Below, piece by piece: positions 8,803 through 16,973 of a stretch of DNA of 64,000 nt. How positions within the stretch are numbered: position 1 is the stretch's first letter; every line of letters starts with the position of its first letter. The translations under genes were made by a program, and so were the position numbers. The stretch is from Falseniella ignava CCUG 37419 (GTDB lineage Bacteria; Bacillota; Bacilli; Lactobacillales; Aerococcaceae). A model generated the notes under the pieces. The model worked only from the letters and a program-made list of their open reading frames with translations. It had not been told where the DNA came from and searched no databases. The stretch spans positions 770,430 to 834,429 of the forward strand of contig NZ_JH932301.1 of NCBI RefSeq assembly GCF_000301055.1, given 5' to 3'.

Positions 8803-10518
8803 TTAGTTATTAACTTTTTGTCGTGGACGAACGCCTTTGTTGATATCTAAAAGTACCGGAAGAATCATCGGTGAACGTTGCGTTCGGTCGTATAAGAAGG
8901 GCTTAATCGTTTCAAAAATAATATCTCGAATTAATTTTTCATTAATATGATTTCCATTTTCATTAAGTCCTCGATTGATTGCGGCTTTTAATTCAACTTG
9001 CATATCATGAATTAAATCACCTGATTCTTTCATATAAATGAAACCTCGAGACATAATATCAGGTCCACTGACTAGTTGTTTGCGTTCATAATCAATGGTT
9101 GCAGTAATGATAACTAAACCATCTTCAGATAGCATTTTTCGGTCACGCAAAACAATATTTCCTACGTCCCCGATTCCACTACCATCGACATAAACATCAT
9201 CTGCTTCGAATTGTCCAGCTCGGCGGGCACTATTACGTGTTAATGCAAGCATTTCGCCGTTACGCATGATGAAACAATTTTCCTTAGCAATGCCAACTTC
9301 TTGGGCTAATTGACTTTGGATACTTAACATTCGATACTCGCCGTGTACTGGCATAAAGAATTTTGGTTTTAATAAGCGCATCATTAACAGTTGTTCAACT
9401 TGTGATCCGTGCCCTGAAGTATGGATATTATTAACTTTACCGTGGATAACATGAGCGCCTGTCTCGAGTAGTTGATTAATTACTCGGTTAACACTGGTTG
9501 TATTTCCCGGAATGGGGCTACTTGAAAAGATTACCGTATCATGCGGTTGAATTGAGATTTGATTATGGGTTCCATTAGCAATTCGACTCAAAGCGGCCAT
9601 CGGTTCACCTTGCGAACCGGTACATAAAATAATGAGCGATTCAGGATTGTATTGGGCTAAGTTGCGATTATCAACAAATATATCCAATCCGTAGTCTTCA
9701 ATATAGCCTAGCTCCAATCCATTCGTAATGGAATTTTCCATACTGCGACCAAACACTGCAATCTTTCGATTTGTTTGGATGGCAGCTTCCACAACTTGTT
9801 GAAGTCGTGAAACGTTGGAAGCGAATGTTGCAAAGATAACCCGACCTTTAACACTTTGAATAATATTGTGAATCGATTGACCGACAATTTTTTCTGACAT
9901 CGTAAAGACAGGGATCTCTGCATTGGTACTATCGCCCATCATCAGCAATACTCCATCGTGGCCAAGCTTTGCCATTCGGTAGAGGTCAGCAGGTTCACCA
10001 ACTGGGGTGAAGTCAAATTTATAGTCTCCAGTAAAAATAATATTCCCTTCAGGGGAGTGAACTACAATTCCGTGAGCTTCAGGAATAGAGTGGGTGACTC
10101 TAAAGAAGCTAACTGATAATTTTCGGAAGTTAATCACCGTGTCATCATTATATTCATGGATTACAGCGTCACGTAATAAACCACGTTCTTGTAGTTTATT
10201 CCGGATTAATGACGCTGCTAATGGATCGGCATAGATTGGGAGATTAATTTGTTGAAGTAAGTAAGGTAACCCACCAATATGGTCTTCATGTCCATGGCTA
10301 ATAACAACGGCCTTGACTTTATCTCGGTTTTGTAAAATATAACTGTAATCGTTAATAACGTAGTCGATTCCAAGTAGCTCATCTTCTGGGAAGAGGACGC
10401 CACAGTCTAAAATAATAATCTCATCTTGAAATTGGACGCCATACATATTTTTGCCAATTTCATTCAGTCCTCCAATGGCGAAGACACCAACTTCATTATT
10501 TTTTAAATTTACTGACAT
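8803..10518 (-). CDS. rnjA: Ribonuclease J (RNase J1 type)
   Basis: A 571-residue beta-CASP metallo-beta-lactamase nuclease. The zinc motif HGHEDH is at residues 75-80, and later metal ligands sit in HSIPEAHG and in the GDYKFD segment. The beta-CASP region includes GSQGEP and PVHGEYRML. The C-terminal RNase J domain ends in KGVRPRQKVNN. RNase J combines 5'-3' exonuclease and endonuclease activity in mRNA turnover and rRNA maturation. Its start overlaps the stop of rpoY by one base (TAATG), matching the rpoY-rnjA pair of Bacillus, so J1 rather than J2 is favoured by context. Confidence 0.93.
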   Translation of the reverse strand: MSVNLKNNEVGVFAIGGLNEIGKNMYGVQFQDEIIILDCGVLFPEDELLGIDYVINDYSYILQNRDKVKAVVISHGHEDHIGGLPYLLQQINLPIYADPLAASLIRNKLQERGLLRDAVIHEYNDDTVINFRKLSVSFFRVTHSIPEAHGIVVHSPEGNIIFTGDYKFDFTPVGEPADLYRMAKLGHDGVLLMMGDSTNAEIPVFTMSEKIVGQSIHNIIQSVKGRVIFATFASNVSRLQQVVEAAIQTNRKIAVFGRSMENSITNGLELGYIEDYGLDIFVDNRNLAQYNPESLIILCTGSQGEPMAALSRIANGTHNQISIQPHDTVIFSSSPIPGNTTSVNRVINQLLETGAHVIHGKVNNIHTSGHGSQVEQLLMMRLLKPKFFMPVHGEYRMLSIQSQLAQEVGIAKENCFIMRNGEMLALTRNSARRAGQFEADDVYVDGSGIGDVGNIVLRDRKMLSEDGLVIITATIDYERKQLVSGPDIMSRGFIYMKESGDLIHDMQVELKAAINRGLNENGNHINEKLIRDIIFETIKPFLYDRTQRSPMILPVLLDINKGVRPRQKVNN

Positions 10519-10733
10519 TATATTTTCTCAATCTTGAACTCAGGATGGTGTTCTTTTTCATATTCTAAGTGCTCCTGAGAAATTTCACTAACACTTTCAA
10601 TCATGTATGGCGTATTTTCGGCTAAATAATGAATCACTTCACGACGTGAAGACGCATCAATAAATAATGATTGTGTTGTTTCACGACGCGGTGCTTTGAC
10701 CGCATTATCTTGGTATAAAACTTTATATATCAT
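10518..10733 (-). CDS. rpoY: RNA polymerase epsilon subunit RpoY
   Basis: A 71-residue protein beginning MIYKVLYQDN and containing RREVIHYLAENTPYMIE and LEYEKEHHPEF, which is the Firmicute YkzG/RpoY (epsilon) family at its normal length. Epsilon binds near the RNA polymerase jaw and resembles phage Gp2. Adjacency to rnjA with a one-base overlap is the conserved arrangement. The start follows AAAGGAG. Confidence 0.92.
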   Translation of the reverse strand: MIYKVLYQDNAVKAPRRETTQSLFIDASSRREVIHYLAENTPYMIESVSEISQEHLEYEKEHHPEFKIEKI

Positions 10734-10793
10734 TTAAATTCTCCTTTTTTTATTTACTGAAATATAACTACCTTATTTTAACATAGATATGCT

Positions 10794-10815
10794 CGGCTGT
10801 CATGCAGCCGCTTTT
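10794..10815. other. GC-rich palindrome in the rpoY/comGA divergent region
   Basis: Arms CGGCTG (10794-10799) and CAGCCG (10805-10810) with a 5-base centre are followed on the plus strand by CTTTTT. In the plus direction it looks like a small intrinsic terminator with no gene before it. In the minus direction it overlaps the -35 region of a plausible rpoY promoter (ATGACA, 17 bases, TAAAAT). It could be an operator, or a terminator of antisense or leader transcripts. Confidence 0.5.
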
Positions 10816-10865
10816 TAATTATTAAGAAATTATTAAGATTGATGCTTCATGCAAGATTTTCTCAA

Positions 10866-10881
10866 TTTTTTCGTATCTATT
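10866..10881 (+). promoter_or_regulatory. Candidate competence promoter box before comGA
   Basis: T6 (10866-10871) is followed directly by CGTATCTATT (10872-10881), 13 bases before the AAAAGGAGG ribosome site of comGA. The same T6 plus CGTATCTATT, with one extra G between them, occurs just before comEA at 50323-50339. The position suits the single -10-like box used by ComX/SigX sigma factors, but the sequence differs from the streptococcal TACGAATA box. This is an inference from two sites. Confidence 0.5.
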
Positions 10882-10913
10882 ATTAGGCTAGGACAAAAGG
10901 AGGTGAGGGAATA

Positions 10914-11960
10914 ATTGAAACAATTGCTCAGACCGTTTTAAATCAAGCGGTTCGCTTTGGGACATCAGATATTCATTTTTTACCCAATAAAGATGACTAT
11001 CATATCTTTTTTCGGATGAATGGTCAGCTTGAATTTATTCAAAGTCTGTCCATTGATGAGGGGAAGCGTTTAATTAGTTATTTCAAATACTTAGCCAATA
11101 TGGATACAGGGGAGAAGCGTAAGCCTCAATCTGGAGCTAGTGATTATATATTAAGAGATGGTCAACGGATTGAGTTGAGGTTTTCAACCTTACCGAGCGT
11201 ATTATTATTAGAATCGCTCGTAATTCGTATTCTTAAACAACAGTTTAAAGAAAATCAAACACTCGCTACTTATTTTCCGAATATGGTGGCCGTGTTACGC
11301 CATCTTGTGGGGAGAAAAAGCGGTTTATTATTATTTTCGGGTCCGGTCGGCTCAGGCAAGACGACAACGATATATCAATTGTTGCGAGAAAGATTGCACG
11401 ATGAATCGCTCCAAATTATTACAATGGAAGATCCGGTTGAAATGTATGAGCCGAAATTTCTACAAGTTGAAGTGAATGAACGTGCGGGTATTGGATATGA
11501 CACGATCATTCGCGCTTCACTCCGACATCATCCCGATGTATTGATGATTGGAGAGATTCGCGATGAAGATACAGCACGAATGGCAATTCGGGGTGCGCTA
11601 ACGGGGCATTTAATGATTGCGACCATTCACGCAAAAAATACACTCGGAGTTGTTGGGCGATTGCAAGAATTACAAATTACTGACGAACAACTTAGACAAA
11701 CGTTAATTGGAATTAGCACCCAAAGGTTAATTCCACGTTATTGTCCACGTTGTAATGGGGCATGTCATTTTGATTGTCAATATTATGCAGGACATCAGAA
11801 GCGAATGGCCCTGTATGAAATTTTGACAGGAAAGGAGTTAAAAGCAGTACTGGATGGCAATATGTTGACGAATATGAAGACGCTCAATCATCACCTTAGA
11901 AAGGCTTATGCTTTAGGATATATTGATGAAAAAACATACGATAAATTTGAAATGGTTTAA
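10914..11960 (+). CDS. comGA: Competence pilus assembly ATPase ComGA
   Basis: A type II/IV secretion ATPase that powers assembly of the competence pseudopilus at the inner face of the membrane. Walker A GPVGSGKT lies near residue 143, the Asp box is MIGEIRDED and the His box is TIHAK. A CPRC...C...C cluster near the C terminus resembles the GspE zinc site. The reading frame with family-like N terminus (IETIAQTVLNQAVRFGTSD) opens at an in-frame stop at 10884. After the strong AAAAGGAGGTG site the only candidate starts are ATA 10911 or ATT 10914; I chose ATT, 8 bases after the site. The first in-frame ATG (11016) would delete about 34 conserved residues. The 3' end overlaps comGB. Confidence 0.88.
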   Translation: METIAQTVLNQAVRFGTSDIHFLPNKDDYHIFFRMNGQLEFIQSLSIDEGKRLISYFKYLANMDTGEKRKPQSGASDYILRDGQRIELRFSTLPSVLLLESLVIRILKQQFKENQTLATYFPNMVAVLRHLVGRKSGLLLFSGPVGSGKTTTIYQLLRERLHDESLQIITMEDPVEMYEPKFLQVEVNERAGIGYDTIIRASLRHHPDVLMIGEIRDEDTARMAIRGALTGHLMIATIHAKNTLGVVGRLQELQITDEQLRQTLIGISTQRLIPRYCPRCNGACHFDCQYYAGHQKRMALYEILTGKELKAVLDGNMLTNMKTLNHHLRKAYALGYIDEKTYDKFEMV

Positions 11961-12996
11961 AGGGAAGACTATCCCTCAATCTGTAGCAAAAAAAGATCAG
12001 AGTTATCTAATGAAAGTGTTGGGGGAACTTCTACAGGAAGGCTTTTCCATGAATCAGTCGATTCAATTTACAGTAATTTTATTACCTAAGTATCAAAGTA
12101 TTTTCAACCAATTTGATCAACTACATGAGCGTGGTGAATCCATTGAACGCGGCTTAAGAATGCTAGGTTTTTCTTTACCAATTTGTGCCCAACTCTTTTA
12201 TGCTCAGCGGCAAGGGCGGTTTATTGAATCATTGATGGAAGTGAGTGAACAACTCGCCCAAGAAGCAACGTATCGGGAAAAATTAATTAAAATCCTTGTC
12301 TATCCATGTTTTTTAATGATTTTCCTAGGTGGGATGTTATTTGGAATGCGGAATTTTGTACTCCCTCATATTTTAAGTTTTATTTCAATGGAAACCTATG
12401 AAAATCAGTATCTTATTAAAATATTAGTCAATTTCTTTGGTTATCTGCCTCAAATTACATTGACCTTGTTAGGGGTTATCATATTAATTTATGGGTTAGT
12501 CGATTATTTTTTCTTAAAAAAGAGTGCTATTGAACGATATCTTTTCTTGAATCGTTGGCCGCTAATTGGGCGATGGTCAAGGCAATATGCAACTTACAAA
12601 CTTACGCATCAATTAGGCCATTTTATGAGAGGAGGTTATTCAATTCAACAAATTATTCAATTGATTCAAGATTACCCGATTGATCCATTTTTAACTGAAG
12701 TAGCTATGATGATACGTCAAGGAATGTATGAAGGGCGAGAGTTAACAGAGATACTCGATCGGATGAATTTGTTTACCGAAGAATTAGGTTTAGTCATTTA
12801 TCAGGGCGAACTAACGAGTCAAACAGCTCAAAAGTGCAAATTATATTCACAAAAAGTTTATCAAGATTTATTGAATGATATTGAGAAAAAGATGGCATTC
12901 GTACAACCCATTTTGTTTATTTTTGTTGCGTTATTAGTCTTAAGTATGTATTTAATGATGATGCTACCAATGCTTATGATGAGTGAATTTAATTAG
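11926..12996 (+). CDS. comGB: Competence pilus platform protein ComGB
   Basis: A 356-residue polytopic membrane protein of the GspF/PilC family, the platform on which the ComGA ATPase drives pilin assembly. Two GspF domains are seen, each with membrane helices: near residues 118-140 and 170-195, and near 325-350 (FIFVALLVLSMYLMMMLPML). The ATG at 11926 follows an in-frame TTG and lies inside comGA, giving a 35-base overlap and probable translational coupling. Confidence 0.9.
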   Translation: MKKHTINLKWFKGKTIPQSVAKKDQSYLMKVLGELLQEGFSMNQSIQFTVILLPKYQSIFNQFDQLHERGESIERGLRMLGFSLPICAQLFYAQRQGRFIESLMEVSEQLAQEATYREKLIKILVYPCFLMIFLGGMLFGMRNFVLPHILSFISMETYENQYLIKILVNFFGYLPQITLTLLGVIILIYGLVDYFFLKKSAIERYLFLNRWPLIGRWSRQYATYKLTHQLGHFMRGGYSIQQIIQLIQDYPIDPFLTEVAMMIRQGMYEGRELTEILDRMNLFTEELGLVIYQGELTSQTAQKCKLYSQKVYQDLLNDIEKKMAFVQPILFIFVALLVLSMYLMMMLPMLMMSEFN

Positions 12997-13010
12997 AAGG
13001 AGTGGAAAAT

Positions 13011-13364
13011 ATGAAGAAAATTATCAGAAAACTAAATTCAAAAAAACATAAAAAAGGTTTTACATTAATTGAAATGTTGATTGTATTAGTCGTAGTTGGA
13101 TTATTAATGGCAATTATTATTCCGAATGTATCTGGTCAGCGTAAACGAATTAACCAACAAGCTGCTGAAAATATTGCAGAGATTTTGACAACGCAATATA
13201 ATACTTATGTCATAGCGGAAAGTCCGCAGGGTTCAGTTACACTAGCGGAATTAGAAACTAAAGGTTATATTACTTCAAAACAAAAAGATCAAGCTGTGAA
13301 GTTATTAAATATTGAAGATACTTCAGAAATAAAACCTCCGATTGTGGTACCAGAAGTAGATTAA
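13011..13364 (+). CDS. comGC: Competence major pseudopilin ComGC
   Basis: A 117-residue prepilin with the basic leader ending KKG, cleavage before FTLIEM, and the conserved Glu5 in the hydrophobic N-terminal helix (IEMLIVLVVVGLLMAIIIP). ComGC is the main subunit of the DNA-uptake pilus. ATG 13011 sits 8 bases after AGAAGGAG; an upstream in-frame GTG at 13002 overlaps that site and is rejected. The processing enzyme comC is not in this window. Confidence 0.92.
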   Translation: MKKIIRKLNSKKHKKGFTLIEMLIVLVVVGLLMAIIIPNVSGQRKRINQQAAENIAEILTTQYNTYVIAESPQGSVTLAELETKGYITSKQKDQAVKLLNIEDTSEIKPPIVVPEVD

Positions 13365-13783
13365 TGAATCGAGGTGGTTACACTTTAGTTGAAAGTCTAC
13401 TTGTCTTGGCTATATTGAGTCTATTGCTCATTTTATGGCCCCGACCGGATCAAAGTGTTGCTAATCAAATAGAAGAAAGATTATTCTTTTCAACCTTAAG
13501 TAGTTCAATACAATATTGTCAGCAACTTGCTTTGACGAGTCAATATCAAACAAAAGTAAGGTTTGATGCTCAAGAACAACAAATTTTATTCTATTTATAT
13601 GGGAATTACTGTTATGAAATATTAACTTTGCCGGAGGATTTGTTTTTATTAAATCAACTGCAAATTCAATATAATCAATACGGTCATGTGTCTTATTTTG
13701 GGACGGTCCGTTTCCAAAATAATCAAAATCGACGTTATAATTTAGTTTTTCAATTAGGGAATGGTCAATTTGAAATACGATAA
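13364..13783 (+). CDS. comGD: Competence minor pseudopilin ComGD
   Basis: A 139-residue prepilin-like protein. The motif GGYTLVESLLVLAIL gives the class III cleavage site and Glu5. The soluble part is Gln-rich and poorly conserved, as usual for ComGD. The ATG overlaps the TAA of comGC (TAATG), indicating coupling. Assignment rests on the prepilin motif and operon position. Confidence 0.87.
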   Translation: MNRGGYTLVESLLVLAILSLLLILWPRPDQSVANQIEERLFFSTLSSSIQYCQQLALTSQYQTKVRFDAQEQQILFYLYGNYCYEILTLPEDLFLLNQLQIQYNQYGHVSYFGTVRFQNNQNRRYNLVFQLGNGQFEIR

Positions 13784-14102
13784 ATTACATCAAAATGGGT
13801 TTACAATTGTAGAATCTATCGCAGCATTACTGTTATTTAGCGTGATGTTAATGTTATACTTGCCTGCCTTTATGACCGAAATGCATCGTCAACATGCCCT
13901 GTCACATCAGACAGCAAATTACCGAATCTTTTATGAATTAGCAGCGATGTATTATGCGCAACCAATTTCGCTTATAGAAACTGGAGTTGAATATCATAAC
14001 TTTTCGATGCATTCAAAGTCAATTGCAACTTTTAGAGCTTCAAAAGAAGGATGTCAAATTGAATTTATGGATGGAGAGTATATTGATGTCTCACAACAAT
14101 AA
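13761..14102 (+). CDS. comGE: Competence minor pseudopilin ComGE
   Basis: A 113-residue prepilin-like protein with NGFTIVESIAALLLFSVML near the N terminus. It overlaps the end of comGD by 23 bases. Residues after 45 have little family conservation. The name ComGE follows from its being the third small prepilin of the operon and from its length. Confidence 0.8.
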   Translation: MVNLKYDKLHQNGFTIVESIAALLLFSVMLMLYLPAFMTEMHRQHALSHQTANYRIFYELAAMYYAQPISLIETGVEYHNFSMHSKSIATFRASKEGCQIEFMDGEYIDVSQQ

Positions 14103-14517
14103 ATATCTACGAGGCTTCACTTTTATTGAGTTAATCGTCTCAATGTTTGTGATGAGTCTCATACTTTATAGTTTGTCAGCTGTCTATCAAAATTATCAAC
14201 GAATTGATCATAAAATTGAAGGAGACAATCAAATTCATTTTTTACATTTTATCACCATGCTTGAGAACGAATTGGTCTATTATCGATATCAGTCGATTCA
14301 ACAAAATCAGTTATGGTTGCAGCGACGAGATGATGCTTCTCAAAAACAAATTATCGCAATAGATCGCCTACGAATCGTAAAACGACCAGGAACTCAAATT
14401 ATGCTTTATAACGTAAGGGCATGGCAAATTGAAGAAATAGGTCAAAAAATTTTCATTAAGGTGACATTTAATAATGGGCAAGTTTATGAAGCGATTATTC
14501 CAATTTTTAAGCTCTAG
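14086..14517 (+). CDS. comGF: Competence minor pseudopilin ComGF
   Basis: A 143-residue protein with an N-terminal prepilin segment RGFTFIELIVSMFVMSLILYS and a C-terminal half of alternating beta strands (LRIVKRPGTQIMLYNVRAWQIEE) as in ComGF. The chosen ATG 14086 follows GGAGAG at 14074-14079 and overlaps comGE by 17 bases; longer in-frame starts would put 33 residues before the pilin leader and are rejected. Confidence 0.85.
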   Translation: MSHNNKYLRGFTFIELIVSMFVMSLILYSLSAVYQNYQRIDHKIEGDNQIHFLHFITMLENELVYYRYQSIQQNQLWLQRRDDASQKQIIAIDRLRIVKRPGTQIMLYNVRAWQIEEIGQKIFIKVTFNNGQVYEAIIPIFKL

Positions 14518-15346
14518 GTATCGTAACCATCAGGCGGGCTTTGCATTAAATATTGTGATAATATTTATGTTACTATCACAATTGTTATATTGGTCTTTAA
14601 TCGTAAAAAATCAATATGCAACTCGGCAATATAAGCAATATCAACGACACTATTTGAATCAAATTCAACTTTTAGTCAGTGAGAAGTTATTTGAAGGCGT
14701 GATTTTAGATCAACTTGGTGACTTTCAATCGGAGGTGGAGCGAAAACTTTCAGAACGCATCCGTGATTTTTTAACGGAACCCATTGACGAGTGGCTCATC
14801 CAAACCCCTCAAATGGGTTTAGCAAAACTAAAGATGAATATCGAGGATACGTTACTATGTCTCTATTATTTTGAAATTGATTGTGATGAATTGTTACGCG
14901 AATATATGCTGTCTCATCCACCACAATCTTGGCAGGTGAACCAGTGGCTTGTAGTAGAGCGAAATCAAAATATTGAATCTCGACTACAAGAAGACATGCG
15001 AGGGGTTGAGGAAGTAACACAAAATTCTTCTGAGATAGAATATCAAGCAATGATTCAAACGCTCACTCAAATGGGATATACACCGGCCAAATTACCCGTA
15101 CAACGAGAATATTTGTATCAATATCAATTCAGCTCTTTACCGAATCAGTGGAATTATGATGATGGTCTAGTTCAATTAAAGACGGATACATCAACAGGTC
15201 AGACTTTGTACTATTTAGTTTCTCAACGCATTCAAGATGAAAGTGGTCGAATATCTCAATTGATCTTTCGTGATCCGTATTATCGCATTAAAATGGAGCT
15301 ACGGTGGTTTATTAAAACGTCATCTGTTGATTTCGAAAATACCTAA
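14474..15346 (+). CDS. ComGG-position pilin-like protein, unusually long
   Basis: A 290-residue protein in the ComGG slot of the operon, overlapping comGF by 44 bases. The N terminus QAGFALNIVIIFMLLSQLLYWSLIVKN is a basic leader plus one hydrophobic helix, as in ComGG. The rest (about 240 residues) is far longer than the roughly 90-130 residues usual for ComGG and resembles nothing I recognise. It contains acidic amphipathic stretches and ends in a strand-rich region (LYYLVSQRIQDESGRISQLIFRD). It may play the role of GspK/PilX-type tip pilins, which also carry large inserts. That role is inference. Confidence 0.6.
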   Translation: MGKFMKRLFQFLSSRYRNHQAGFALNIVIIFMLLSQLLYWSLIVKNQYATRQYKQYQRHYLNQIQLLVSEKLFEGVILDQLGDFQSEVERKLSERIRDFLTEPIDEWLIQTPQMGLAKLKMNIEDTLLCLYYFEIDCDELLREYMLSHPPQSWQVNQWLVVERNQNIESRLQEDMRGVEEVTQNSSEIEYQAMIQTLTQMGYTPAKLPVQREYLYQYQFSSLPNQWNYDDGLVQLKTDTSTGQTLYYLVSQRIQDESGRISQLIFRDPYYRIKMELRWFIKTSSVDFENT

Positions 15347-15360
15347 TTATATGATTAAAC

Positions 15361-15402
15361 CAGCGTCCGCTAAATACATATTTAAGCGGACGTTGAATTT
15401 TG
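15361..15402 (+). terminator. Terminator at the end of the comG operon
   Basis: Arms CAGCGTCCGCT (15361-15371) and AGCGGACGTTG (15385-15395) form 11 pairs with one G-U and a 13-base loop, followed by AATTTTGTT. The T tract is weak. Confidence 0.65.
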
Positions 15403-15410
15403 TTATAATA
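15401..15410 (+). promoter_or_regulatory. Extended -10 promoter for pepP
   Basis: TGT followed by TATAAT (15404-15409), about 32 bases before the pepP start. No good -35 is seen; the upstream position falls in the comG terminator arm. Confidence 0.5.
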
Positions 15411-15441
15411 AAATAAAAGAATTCAAGAAAGAAGGGGCAGC

Positions 15442-16503
15442 ATGTCTAGAGTTGAAAAGCTAAGAAATTGTATGAAAGAATTGGAAGTTGATGGTTATTT
15501 TGTCACGACCCTTCAAAATGTCCGATATTTAACAGGATTTACAGGAACAACGGGAGTAGCATTTGTTACGGCAAACGAGCAATTTTTCATTACAGATTTT
15601 CGCTATCGTGAGCAAGCGACAGAACAATGTAAAAATTTTGATGTGATTATTCATCAAGCAGGCGTCTTCCAAGAATTAGCTTGTATTATTGATGATCTCG
15701 GCTTGCAACGTATAGCTATAGAAGCGGATGAAATGAATGTTGCAACTTATCAACAATTGCAATCGATTCTAAATATCGAAATAGTTCCAACTTCAGGAGT
15801 GATTGAAAAGATTCGAGAAGTTAAAGATGCATCAGAAATTAAGATCATCCGCCAAGCAATTGAGATTGCTGATCAAGCTTTTGAGCATATTTTAACATTT
15901 ATAAAGCCAGGTATAACTGAAATCCAAGTTGCGAATGAACTAGATTTCTATATGCGCAGTTTAGGAGCAAGTGGTGTTTCATTTGATACGATTGTTGCCA
16001 GTGGGGTTCGTTCTTCGATGCCACATGGTGTCGCTAGCCAAAAAGTGATTGAATCTGGCGATTTGATTACACTCGATTTTGGTTGTTATTACGAAGGCTA
16101 TGTGTCTGATATGACTCGCACTATTGCTTTAGGCACCATTGATCCAAAGTTAAAAGAAATCTATGAAATAGTACTTCGAGCCAATGAAATTGTTAATGAA
16201 AATACAAAAGCTGGGATAACCGGTAAACAAATGGATGCCCTAGCTCGAGATTACATTACACAAAAAGGATACGGAGATGATTTTGGTCATTCTACAGGAC
16301 ATGGTATTGGTTTAGATATTCATGAGGGACCATCGATTTCGTTTCGTAATGAAGAACCACTCGTAGTTAACAATATTGTAACGAATGAACCGGGTATTTA
16401 TCTTGCTGGGTTAGGTGGTGTCCGAATTGAAGATGATCTGTTAATTCAAGAGGGCGGCGTAGAAATTTTAAATCACAGTCCAAAAGAATTAATTATTTTA
16501 TAA
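15442..16503 (+). CDS. pepP: Xaa-Pro aminopeptidase-like M24B peptidase
   Basis: A 353-residue pita-bread metallopeptidase. The N-terminal creatinase-like domain (1-125) carries YLTGFTGTTG. The catalytic domain has metal ligands in LDFGCYYEGYVSDMTR (two Asp), GHGIGLDIHEGP (His), NEPGIYL (Glu) and VRIEDDLL (Glu). It cleaves N-terminal residues preceding proline, or Xaa-Pro dipeptides. Position before asp23-nusB matches Bacillus yqhT, although efp, usually next to it, is missing. Start ATG follows AAGAAGGGG. Confidence 0.88.
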   Translation: MSRVEKLRNCMKELEVDGYFVTTLQNVRYLTGFTGTTGVAFVTANEQFFITDFRYREQATEQCKNFDVIIHQAGVFQELACIIDDLGLQRIAIEADEMNVATYQQLQSILNIEIVPTSGVIEKIREVKDASEIKIIRQAIEIADQAFEHILTFIKPGITEIQVANELDFYMRSLGASGVSFDTIVASGVRSSMPHGVASQKVIESGDLITLDFGCYYEGYVSDMTRTIALGTIDPKLKEIYEIVLRANEIVNENTKAGITGKQMDALARDYITQKGYGDDFGHSTGHGIGLDIHEGPSISFRNEEPLVVNNIVTNEPGIYLAGLGGVRIEDDLLIQEGGVEILNHSPKELIIL

Positions 16504-16509
16504 ATATGG

Positions 16510-16515
16510 TATACT
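16510..16515 (+). promoter_or_regulatory. Extended -10 element for asp23-nusB
   Basis: TGG directly before TATACT, 33 bases upstream of the Asp23-family start and just after pepP. No convincing -35 is visible, so this could also be chance; the operon may be read from pepP. Confidence 0.4.
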
Positions 16516-16547
16516 AATGGAGACAAAGATGTATAGGAGGAATTACC

Positions 16548-16970
16548 ATGTCGAAACCAACCGAAGTACCCTTCCAATCTGAACCTAATCATTTAGGAGA
16601 AATTAAAGTTACGACGGCAGCGTTAGAATCAATCGCAGTCAAAGCAGCGAGTGAAGTGCCAGGTGTTGTCGTCTATCAAGAAAGTACTCAACGTCAAATT
16701 GGCAATTTATTAGGAATCTACAATGACGTTCTAGAAGCGAAAGTTAAATATGAAGCACCGCATATTAATATTGCTGTGAAAATTGGTGTTCAATTTGGGT
16801 ATTCTGTACCCGAAGTAGCTTTCCAAGTGCAAGAACGAGTTAAAGAGCAAATTTTATTTATGACGGATATCTCAATTTATCAAGTGGATGTTCACGTAGT
16901 TTCAGTTGAAACAGAGCCTGCTTATGATGAAGCGCCGTATGAATATGAATACGAAGACGGTGAGGCTTAG
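16548..16970 (+). CDS. Asp23/Gls24 family envelope stress protein (YqhY type)
   Basis: A 140-residue protein of the Asp23 family, with GEIKVTTAALESIAVKAASEVPGV at residues 18-41 and the QERVKEQILFMTDISIYQVDVHV segment near 95-117. The tail is strongly acidic (EYEYEDGEA). Position directly before nusB matches Bacillus yqhY, which has been linked to fatty-acid synthesis homeostasis. There is no membrane anchor in the protein itself. Confidence 0.9.
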   Translation: MSKPTEVPFQSEPNHLGEIKVTTAALESIAVKAASEVPGVVVYQESTQRQIGNLLGIYNDVLEAKVKYEAPHINIAVKIGVQFGYSVPEVAFQVQERVKEQILFMTDISIYQVDVHVVSVETEPAYDEAPYEYEYEDGEA

Positions 16971-16973
16971 CCA

